NCBI GenBank assembly: GCA_030323885.1
Contig: CM059194.1
Span: forward strand, 1,303,889 to 1,367,888
Length of the DNA: 64,000 nt
Origin: Branchipolynoe longqiensis
Taxonomy: Eukaryota > Annelida > Polychaeta > Phyllodocida > Polynoidae
Direction of reading: 5' to 3'
Each line of letters begins with the position of its first letter. Within the stretch, counting starts at the first letter, position 1. The notes below the pieces were generated by a model that saw only the letters and a program-made list of their open reading frames with translations, was not told the DNA's origin and made no database searches. Below are positions 34,101 through 46,106 of the stretch, one piece after another. The position numbers and the translations under genes were made by a program.

Positions 34101-37100
34101 CTTATTTCTGTTTCGGTTATGTTAATTTCGTTCTCAGCTATCTGCCAATGACCTGCTTTTTAAGTGAATCATAGTAAACATCTGATGTCCACCTTACAGA
34201 CAGGGCGATATTCCGCAATGAGGACGTGTGTGTGTTGAATGGTAGTAAACATCTGATGTCCACCTTACAGACAGGGCGATATTCCGCAATGAGGACGTGT
34301 GTGTGTTGAATGGTAGTAAACATGTGATCTCCACCTTACAGACAGGGCGATATTTCGCAATGAGGACGTGTGTGTGTTGAATGGTAGTAAACATCTGATG
34401 TGCACCTTACAGACGGGGCGATATTCCGCAATGAGGACGTGTGTGTGTTGAATGGTAGTAAACATGTGATCTCCACCTTACAGACAGGGCGATATTCCGC
34501 AATGAGGACGTGTGTGTGTTGAATGGTAGTAAACATCTGATGTCCACCTTACAGACGGGGCGATATTCCACAATGAGAACGTGTGTGTGTTGAATGGTAG
34601 TAAACATCTGATGTCCACCTTACAGACGGGGCGATATTCCGTAATGAGGACGTGTGTGTGTTGAATGGTAGTAAACATCTGATGTCCACCTTACAGACGG
34701 GGCGATATTCCGTAATGAGGACGTGTGTGTGTTGAATGGTAGTAAACATCTGATGTCCACCTTACAGACGGCGATATTCCGTAATGAGGACGTGTGTGTG
34801 TTGAATGGTAGTAAACATCTGATGTCCACCTTACAGATGGGGCGATATTCCGCAATGAGGACGTGTGTGTGTTGAATGGTAGTACACATCTGATGTCCAC
34901 CTTACAGACGGGGCGATATTTCGCAATGAGGACGTGTGTGTGTTGAATGGTAGTAAACATGTGATGTCCACCTTACAGACAGGGCGATATTCCGCAATGA
35001 GAATGTGTGGGTGTTGAATGGTAGTAAACATCTGATGTCCACCTTACAGACCGGGCGATATTCCACAATGAGAACGTGTGTGTGTTGAATGGTAGTAAAC
35101 ATCTGATGTCCACCTTACAGACGGGGCGATATTCCGCAATGAGGACGCGTGTGTGTTGAATGGTAGTAAACATCTGATGTCCACCTTACAGATGGGGCGA
35201 TATTCCGCAATGAGGACGTGTGTGTGTTGAATGGTAGTAAACATCTGATGTCCACCTTACAGATGGGGCGATATTCCGCAATGAGGACGCGTGTGTGTTG
35301 AATGGTAGTAAACATCTGATGTCCACCTTACAGATGGGGCGATATTCCGCAATGAGGACGTGTGTGTGTTGAATGGTAGTAAACATCTGATCTCCACCTT
35401 ACAGACGGGGCGATATTCCGCAATGAGGACGTGTGTGTGTTGAATGGTAGTAAACATCTGATGTCCACCTTACAGGCGTGGCGATATTCCGCAATGAGGA
35501 CATGTGTGTGTTGAATGGTAGTAAATATCTGATGTCCACCTTACAGACGGGGCGATATTCCGCAATGAGGACGTTTGTGTGGTTAATGGTAGTAAACATC
35601 TGATGTCCACCTTACAGACGGGGCGATATTCCGCAATGAGGACGTGTGTGTGTTGAATGGTAGTAAACATCTGATGTCCACCTTACAGACAGGGCGATAT
35701 TCCGCAATTAGGACGTGTGTGTGTTGAATGGTAGTAAACATCTGATGTCCACCTTACAGACGGGGCGATATTCCGCAATGAGGACGTGTGTGTGTTGAAT
35801 GGTAGTAAACATGTGATGTCCACCTTACAGACGGGGCGATATTCCGCAATGAGGACGTGTGTGTGTTGAATGGTAGTAAACATCTGATGTCCACCTTACA
35901 GACGGGGCGATATTCCACAATGAGAACGTGTGTGTTGAATGGTAGTAAACATCTGATGTCCACCTTACAGACGGGGCGATATTCTGTAATGAGGACGTGT
36001 GTGTGTTGAATGGTAGTAAGCATCTGATGTCCACCTTACAGACGGGGCGATATTCCGTAATGAGGACGTGTGTGTGTTGAATGGTAGTAAACATCTGATG
36101 TCCACCTTACAGATGGGGCGATATTCCGCAATGAGGACGTGTTTGTGTTGAATGGTAGTAAACATCTGATGTCCACCTTACAGACGGGGCGATATTCCGC
36201 AATGAGAATGTGTGTGTGTTGAATGGTAGTAAACATCTGATGTCCACCTTACAGACGGGGCGATATTCCGCAATGAGGACGTGTGTGTGTTGAATGGTAG
36301 TAAACATCTGATGTCCACCTTACAGACGCGGCGATATTCCGCAATGAGGACATGTGTGTGTTGAATGGTAGTAAACATCTGATGTCCACCTTACAGACGG
36401 GGCGATATTCCGCGATGAGGACGTGTGTGTGTTGACTGTGCCCACCTCACTGAAGTACGCCTCGTGGCATGGCGTGTACAAGGTCAATGAAGAGGTGAGT
36501 GGGGGATGAGGGGTGGGGGTTTCTAGGACAACTAGAAGACTTTTGGGTGGTTCGTAACACATTGAAGGTTACAGGCTGCAGCACTGCAGCAATAGAAAAC
36601 AGCCCCGATGAACCAGTCCGTCTTTTGGATGAAGTGTAAACATCAAAGGGGACGGTTACAACAATAATGACAAGTCGTTGGAGTGAAAATGACTTTCAGT
36701 TATTATTAAGCATGAAAAGTTTGCTTCTGGATATTATGTCATTGTTTATTTATCATTGTAAATGTGTTACTGAAAGTCATTCAAGAATATGGAAAATAGC
36801 TTTGACAATACGGAAAGCTGCGAGATCAGGTGCACAGGTCTGGGTTAGGAGGAAGGGAGGGAGAAAGGTGGGATCTGCAGCAAGAAGGAAAGCGAAACAG
36901 TGAAAAGGGAAGTGGTCCCCACCCTAGCAAACAACTCCCTTGATATGGGGCAGGAGTAAGCCTGGAAGAAAATAAAAGAAAGGGTAGTATAGAGGAAAGA
37001 GAAATGAGAGTTGAGGCAAAGGGCTGTGCCTCCTTGGCCTGTGGTGACCAGTCGGCGAGCCTGAGACACGGACGGAGTAAGAGGTAGAAGGTAGAACTCT

Positions 37101-40100
37101 TTTTATAGACATCTACATCTATCAAGGAGGAGCCCAGCTCAGCGGAGAGGCAATAGAAGAGGTGTGGGCGAGGTGGAGTACGGACAGCAAGTGCAACTAG
37201 AGGGGGGGGGGGGGATTCTATTGCAGTGAATTGCTTCTTTATAATTACAGCCTAGCGTAGCTTTAGAACCTTCCAAAATAAGTTTGGTCAACTGGTTCTG
37301 TTAGGTGATTAACTGGTTTTGTTTTATAATTGACTGGCTATCTTTGCTTATTGACTGGTTTTGATTGTTAATTGACTGGTTCTGTTTGCTAATTGACTGG
37401 CTATGTTTGCTTATGTACTGGTTTTGTTTGTTAATTGACTGGTTCTGTTTGCTAATCGACTGGTTCTATTTGCTAATCGACTGGTTCTATTTGCTAATTG
37501 ACTGGTTCTACTTGCTAATTGACTGGTTCTATTCGATAATTGACCCTGCTTTGTTAATTTACCGTTTCTATTTGCCAGTTGAATGGTTTGTTTGCTAATT
37601 GACTGGTTATGTTTGTTGATTGACAGGTTCTGTTTGCTATTTGAATATTTACTAATTGACTGGTTCTGTTGACTAATTAACTGGTTCTGTTTATTAATTA
37701 ATTGGTTCTGTTTTACTAATTAACTGGTTCTATTTGCTAATTGACTGGTATTGTTTTCTAATTGACTGGTTCTGTTTGCTAATTAACTGGTTCTGTTTAC
37801 TAATTGACTGGTTCTGTTTTCTAATTGACTGGTTCTGTTTGATAATTGACAGGTTCTGTTTTCTAATTGACTGGTTCTGTTTGATAATTAACTTGTTGTT
37901 TGATAATCAACTAGTTCCGTTTCATTTTCTCCAGGGCTACTGTCAGGATATTGTTTTCCGTGGCTCAAATGAGACATTGAAAGAACTAACTATGCAAGAC
38001 GATCAAGTGTGCCTTGTAAGTATGCTTTTCTTGTCTCTCGACACAAACATATACCGGACTCAGTGGCCGAATGTAGAAGGTCAGGAGTTTGTTTGAATCT
38101 AAGCCGAGTCAAACCAATGACTTACAAAATTGATACTTGTCACTACCTAGCCTGGCGCTCGGCATTAATAGTATAGGGCAAGTGCTGGTTAGCTCAGTAT
38201 CAGGATAATGTGACTGTGTTGGATATCGAGTCATGGTGTCTGTGGGCTGGTCTCCCAGTGGGGCAGCACTATAAATGTGCCATCAGTGCGCACTGACATG
38301 CTGGATCACAGCTTCAGCTCTTACTGAGGGACCATCAGAATTTGGAATATCTGTATTAATGTCCTTAGCAAATTACTTGATGCCCTGGAAAAGTCCTGGA
38401 ATTGATTTGGAATTGTATTGGACCCTAGGAGTAAGAACCTTGTGTAAGTAATAAAGCATTTGATACAAGTAAATAGAATTAACCAGTAGAATACCAACAA
38501 AAGGTAGTTTTCGTCCTAATGATATAATGTATTGATATCATGTTATGCCCCCCCTACTAATGCTTACCATACTAGTCTAACATAGTTACCTCCCACTATA
38601 CTTCTTTTATTCTCTTAGCTCGTTCTTTACCAGTCATTCATATTGATGCTTTGCTTATTGTCCTGTAATTGTCTATTTATATTGTTGTACCTTTGTTTAG
38701 TGTGTAGTGGCAATGGTCATTAGGGCTGGAAGACCAGTGCATCAGCACTGAAAATCATGTACCGGGCGCAGTGGCCAAATCGGTAGAAGGCGGGCCTCGC
38801 GTGCGGGAGATCGGGAGTTTGGTTCCCGGTCGAGTCAAATCAATGACTTATTTGATACTTGTCGCTACCTAGCCTGGCGCTCGGCATTAATAGGAGAGGC
38901 AAGGACTGGTTAGCTCAGTGTCAGGATAATGTGATTGATAGGGATATCAGGTCATGGTGCCGGTGGCCTGATTTCCCAGTGGGGCAGCACTATAAAGTCA
39001 CCTTGAGTGTGCACTGTCACAAGTCGGTACCCGTCCTGATACGATCTTATTGTTAGATGTTGCAAGGATGCAAAAGTCCAACAACCAACCAACTGAAAAT
39101 CATTTTATTTAGAGGAATAAAAAAACTTGAACAACAAAAAAAGTGTTTCTGGTCGGCAGGTGACTGGCGTGATGTACTTCAGCGTGAAGATGGCCTCTCA
39201 GCTACTGAGCTTCCACACAATGCCTCCGCTTGATGCCTGCACCTACATGGGCCTCGACAATGGAGCGTCTCCACTCACTGTGAGCAATATGACTACATTC
39301 TCTTCGAATGTCACTTCTGAGAGAACAAAGTTGGTGAGGGAGCGGGACATAGCTCACGCGGTAGAGTGTCCACCTGTGAAGGTGTCGGTCATCCTATTGA
39401 TGAACCCATTTGCAGTTTGGCCTATTTTCCGTTCCAACCAGTGGTCCACAACTGGTTCATCAAAGGCTGTGGTATGTGTTGTCCTGTCTGTGGGAAAGTG
39501 CATATAAAAGACCCATTGCTGCTTATCAGAAAGAGTAGCCTATGTGGCAGCAGCGGGTTTCCTCCACAAAGAAATATGTCAGAATGACCATATGTTTGAT
39601 GTCCAATATCCGATGATAAAAATCAATGTGCTCTAGAGGTGTCGTTAAATAAAACAAGCTTTACTTTACTTTAACAAAGTTGGTCAGTAACAGGATCTAT
39701 ACGAGGCCTGGAAAGTCTTGAAAAGCCTTGAATTTAACATATTTTTGGTAATTGAATTCCATTAAACTGTCCTCACTGATGTAAGTTATTCCAAAATTGC
39801 CATTCGCCATTGTTTTTTTCTCTCCTGAAATCCAGATGAAAATAGTTGAATTCCTATCAAAAACAGGCTTGAAAACCCTTGAAAAAGCCTTTTTTTTTTG
39901 GTAAAGTATTTATTCATCCGGCCATCTTAGTATTGGAATTGACAGTCTAAATAATCTAAGTTTGATCAGTGCGTATTAGTTACAGCACCGATCCTGTAGA
40001 ATTAAGGGAGTGGCTCCTGCTGTATAATGTACAGCACCAGTCACTATAGTTCGTGCAAAAATGGGGAGCAGCACCGAGTGGAAAGTGTATACTCGGGGCA

Positions 40101-43100
40101 ACTCAAAGAATCGTTGAGGGTTACATTTTTTCTCTTATACAACAAGATAAGTTTATAGTTGACAAGACATTTTGTCTGTCTTATATAATGTTCAATGTGT
40201 TTAAACAGGTTGATAGTTGTGTTGGATCTTCGGTGTGTTGATGGTTTGTTCATGATGGTTAAGGGTGGTGGCAGGGGAGGGGGGGGCCCTTGAATTCCAT
40301 ATCTTCACATGTGTACGGACCCTGCAACAACCATTATCTTTGAATATGTCACTTCCGAGATAACAACATTAGGTGACAACCATTGTCTTTGAATATGTCA
40401 CTTCCGAGATAACAACATTAGGTGGCAACCATTGTCTTTGAATATGTCACTTATGAGATAATGCAGTTGGCTGACAACCATTCTCTTCAAATACCTCACT
40501 TCTGAGATAACAAAGTTTGTAGACAACCACTCTCTTCAAAAACCTCACTTTTGTGATATGAAGGTTGGTTGATAACCATTCTTTTTGAATATGTCAATGA
40601 AATTTGGTTGGCAGCCATTTTCTTCGAATATGTCAATGAAAGGTGGTTGATAACCATCTTTGAATACATCACTTGTGAGATAACAAAGGTGATCAACAAC
40701 CATTCCCTTCGGATATCTCACTTCTGTGGTATCGAGGTTGGTAGACAACCATTCTCTTCGAATACCACACTTCTGTGGTATCGAGGTTGGTAGACAACCA
40801 TTCCCTTTGGATACCACACTTCCACGGTATCAAGGTTGGTAGACAACCATTCCCGTCGGACATCTCACTTGTGGTATCGAGGTTGGTAGACAACCATTCC
40901 CTTTGGATACCACACTTCCACGGTATCAAGGTTGGTAGACAACCATTCCCGTCGGATATCTCACTTCTGTGGTATCAAGGTTGGTAGACAACTATTCTCT
41001 TCGAATACCACACTTCCATGGTATCAAGGTTGGTAGACAACCATTCCTGTCGGATATCTCACTTCTGTGGTATCAAGGTTGGTAGACAACCATTCCCGTC
41101 GGACATCTCACTTGTGGTATCGAGGTTGGTAGACAACCATTCCCTTCGGATACCACACTTCCATGGTATCAAGGTTGGTAGACAACCATTCCCGTGGGAT
41201 ATCTCACTTCTGTTGTATCGAGGTTGGTAGACAACCATTCCCGTGGGATATCTCACTTCTGAGATAATGAAGTGGGTCGACAACCATTCTCTTTGAAAAT
41301 ATCACTTCTGAGATAACAAAGTTGGTCAGCAACCATTGTCTTCAAGTATATCACTCCTGAGGTATATCACACATTCCACATCCTTGCTGCAGTGTTTGTC
41401 AGCGTTCCAAATATTTGGTACAAAGCTGCCAGAATGTCAGTTAAAATAAAATTTAGACTGGTGGAATTTTTTTTAAAGGGAAAAACGGAATTTTTTCTTC
41501 AAAATTGCTATCATAAGAAAAAGAAGGTGGGGTGTGTGGGACTAGAATTCTTATTTTTAAATTGACGCTGCGATGCCTGATAAATGAAGTATGTTTTATT
41601 GTAAGCGTTCATGCAGATCCCCGAAAACCCTTGAATACCCTTGAATTCCGAAATAACATTCAAGACTACCCGAAAACCCTTGAATATCGCCTGTTTTCAC
41701 ATAAAACCCGTGAAAACCCAAAGAAAATCCAATTTCCAGTGAGCCTCGCCTTTTACACCGCTAGAGTAAAACTTGTTTTGTTAATGCCATGTCAAGTGTT
41801 GTGATGAGTGTTCATCAAGGCGGCTGTTTAAAGCTGCATAGTCCGATGAAATCATCAAATTTTCAAAACCAAAACAATGATCTAAATTTGATTCTATATA
41901 TCTAGCTTAGATACTGATGCACTTATTAAGCATTTGGCGCAACACAGAAGGGAATAGTGAGGCAATTGAATAAATCCTGTTACTGCAGAATGCTATGGTG
42001 TCAGTTTTGGCAAGCTTGCCAAAATTAATTTTGCATGGTTGCACTTCAAATATCTCAAAAGTTAGCCACTTAAAATAAAAGGTACTCCAAGCTAAAGTAA
42101 GGTACATTATAACGATCAACCTAATGTATTTATCTCAGAAAATTTCTGAAAGTCAAAACCATCAGACTATGCAACTTTAACTTGCTAAAGGGTAAACCAC
42201 ATGTTCAATAATATTATGTGGTCACTTTTTATTTAGTTACTTAATTATAGGGTAAATTGTCGAGAAAACATTGAAATACCTACATCTTGTGGTACATTTT
42301 GAAAATGCAAAAAAAACCTTCAATGAAAAGCCCTTAATATAGTTGTGTATGAAAGTCCACGAAACACTTGAAAACCCTTTTATTTCATTTTCAATTGTTT
42401 GTAAATTGTATGAACCCTGTGTTGTTTGTTGTTGTTGTTTGTTGTTGGGGGCCTAACTGGGCTGTGTGTGTGCCTTCAGCTGTCCATCTTCTTCGACTTC
42501 CTGTTGGCCATGTGTGAGGAGGTGACTGAGGAGGCGTTTGTGATCGGTGACCGTAGCGGCCATTACGGCACTGCGCAGAAGGTCAAGGGGCCGGGTGCCC
42601 TCAACATGGAGAATGCGCGCATCCTCCTCTGGAAGGCGCTTCGTGGCACCAAGGTCAAAGCCTGTGAGTCGTCTTCTTCTTCACAACTTAATAGATAGCG
42701 GCAGCGAAATGTATTCGAAGCCGTCTTTGCTTTAATTTTCAGGGATCAACGAAAGATGCCCCCTATTTCGTGGATTTTGGCTATTTCGTGGATTTTGGCT
42801 ATTTCGTGGATTTGGGCCATTTCGTAGATTTGGGCTATTTCGTGGATTTGGGCTATTTCGTGGATTTCCGCAGTTTTCCGGGATCGTACCCCCCCTACCT
42901 CGTCAGAATCTCTTTGTTATAGTGAGGGCGACCTTTGTACCCGTGCCGGCGGTGAGCGTTCTTCATCTTCACTGAGTCCATGAGATGCCTCTGCCTTACT
43001 CCGCTTCGTAGCCATGGCTCGGAGACTGAGTAAAAACAAAAACCAATGATTAGGCATTGTTTAGGGCTGAATATCACAATGATAATTAGAGACGCTTCCT

Positions 43101-46021
43101 TCCAGAGCGGCGGCCGCAAAGAGAAAGCGCTCTAAAGTCACGCTTGATTTGGACGAATCTGAGTGGGAGGACCTCTCAGAGGATCAGGCTTTGTCTCACG
43201 ACGAGTCAGAGGAGGAAGTGGTAGTGTCTGCACACAAACGCAAACACAAAAAGAAAGAGCACTCATCAGAAGGGGATGAGTACACGAGGGCCCGTAAGAA
43301 GAAGGAGGAAACACAAATCCTCCTCCTTTGACTCTTTGTCAGACTCGTCTTCAACAAGTTCTGACTCGGACACTAAGCATGCAGGGAAATACGCTAAATC
43401 CTGTGGCAAGGAGACTAAAAAGTGCAAGGTGCTAAGGTGCAAGAAAGTCCACATAACAACGCTTATGAGGAAAATGATCAACACGTTCAAGTTGGCCGAA
43501 GTGATTATTAAAATGGCAGAGAAATTCACGGGGATCAAAGGGATCCCAGAATCCACCATTAAAGAAATGGATACAGAAGTGAAGCTCTGTGAGGAACGCA
43601 AAAAGTTGGAGGCTGCACTGCATACAGTACACAAAGGGGTACTCTCAGCCATCGCGCCTATAGCTAATAGGATGGTGGCCGAGAACAAGTTCTCGTCGCT
43701 ATGTGATGACATGATGAATGGGGGGATTGCTTTGCTGATGGCTACAAGCAACTTCCTCTCATATAGAAGATTTGAAAATGTCTTCAAGGTGGTCTGCACT
43801 GACGCAGGCAAGGAGGTAGCTAGGTCCAAAAAGATCACGGACAATGATGGGAAGGAGTACACAATATTCCTTGCACCTAAGCCCATTAAGGGGAAGCTAC
43901 TTGACAAGACAAAGATGTTTGGTGGTCAGCTCTAGTACTTGTTTAACCAAGTGGAGAGGAGTTCCAAGTGCAGGAAACACATGGAAACGGACAAGAAGTG
44001 GTCGTCAGATACAAATCCTAACCGCTTCAAGAAAATGAGGCAGGATTTTCTAAACCGACGAACCGGCCAGTGAGGAGGCCGGTTCGGGACAAACTTCAGC
44101 TTCCAGGCCAGGGCAAGGGGCCAGAGGCAGGCGTTTGGCTGGAACAATGGGAACAGGCCCTTCAAGGGGGAGTTCAACGCCCAGAAGCTGTTCCCCCGCC
44201 CAGGGAACAAATAGAAGTGGCAATGCAAACTCCAGTAAACATATTTCAAGCTGGTAACCTCAATAACTGCCTACCGGAATGGAACAGCATTACCGATAAT
44301 TTAACTATCCTTATCCTAGCTGACACCAGAAGTGAAGATCAAATGTGGAGTGCGACAAGGATGTGTTCTATCACCTAGTCTTTTCAACATTCATATGGAA
44401 ATGATTTTCAGAGAAATAGATGACATCATAGGAATAAATGTTGGAGGTGGAAATATCAATAACACAAGATACGCAGACGATACAGCACTGCTAGCCTTAA
44501 CGTCAAATCGACTACAAGATATAGTGGATGAAGTAAAAGAAAAAAATGAGAGATGTAGCCTCAAAATGAATGTAAAGAAGACAAAATCCATGGTTGTCAG
44601 CAGAAAGGAATACAAACCAAGAGCAGAGATAAAAGTTAATGGTGTAATCTTGGAGCAGGTAGAGTCATTTGTGTATCTGGGCCATTTAATAACTAGTGAT
44701 GGCGGATGTGAAAGAGAGATTAAACAGAGAATAAACATTGCCAAAACAACATTTCTAAAGATGCAGAAAGTACTAACATCTAGAGACATAATTATAAAAA
44801 CAAGACTCCGACTGCTAAAATGCTATGTGTGGTCTACACTTTTATATTGCTGCGAGACATGGACTTTGAAGAAAGCAATAACAACAAAGCTCGAGGCATT
44901 TGAAATGTGGCAATACAGAAGAATGTTAAAAATTCCATGGACAGCAATGATAAGCAATGTGGAGGTCCTAACAAGAATGAAAATAAAGAGACAGATAATA
45001 CAAACGATCAAAAACAGAAAAATTAAATACTTTGGCCACATGATACGACACCAGGAATCACAGAGAAGAACATGGATGGACAACATCACTGAGTGGACAG
45101 CAATGAGCTATGTGGAATGCGTGAGAGGAATGAATGATAGGAAGAGATGGAGGTCCATTGCAGCCAACCTTCTTCGAGAAGACGGCACCCATTGATTGAT
45201 TGATCCTAGCTGAAAGGGTAAGAATCCCCTTGATAGAAGAACCTATTCAAAATATAGCTTTCCCATACCGATTTCACGGTTCAGAACGTGAAGCGTTAGG
45301 CAATCAAATCCTTAAATTTAGTGAAAATGCATTATAGAACCAGCACTACACGTGGCTGGGGAATTCATCTCCAATATTTTATTGCGACCCAAACCAAACG
45401 GAGATGTCAGACTAATTTTAGATCTAAGATTATTTAACAAATTTGTAGAATACAAACATTTTAAAATTACGATGGTTGGACAACACGCCAGGTTTTAGTA
45501 ATACTTGGCATCCAGGACTTGTCACGGTAAGTACATTAACTATCGCCTCCTCTACTCTTCTACCATTCTCATATGACCTTAGATGTTGACAGGACATAAA
45601 ACTCCCACAACCAACCAACCATGTACAGTAAAACCTCTCTAACCGACCACCTCCACTGATCGACCACTCCCCTATACAACATTAAAGTATAAAAGGATAA
45701 AAAATGAGATTACGTAAAATTCTCCCTGGGCTACGAGTAGCACATGTACTACCGAGGTAAAATAGTATAGTTATACGAATCTTACCTGGGTACAGATGAT
45801 GGATAACTGGTGTTTTCCCGAGGTACTAGCCTCGGATAGTGGTGGATCAAGGCCCGCCCACCATTCCCTACCATGACTATCACCTTTCGCTAGAACCAAA
45901 ACAAAAACACAATAGTATCCATATAGAGTTAAGATAATTTTTTATCCTATAAAGTATGTAAAAGATTGCTGGACGCGGATGTGCTTCCTTCTCCCTGACC
46001 CACGACTATCCGAGGCTAATA

Positions 46022-46106
<85 letters not shown>

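Noticed and set aside
34168..36435. CRISPR-like regular array
   Set aside because: Units are contiguous 71-bp near-identical copies with no variable spacers, in a eukaryotic intron.
34138..36562. Repeated ~66-aa minus-strand ORFs ([12 protein letters not shown]...) across the 71-bp array
   Set aside because: They are open only because the same 71-bp unit is read in successive frames. The plus-strand explanation (acceptor plus exon start) accounts for the sequence.
37365..38096. Leu/Ile/Trp-rich ORFs suggesting membrane proteins
   Set aside because: Direct read-through of the 21-bp minisatellite into exon e; not a separate gene.
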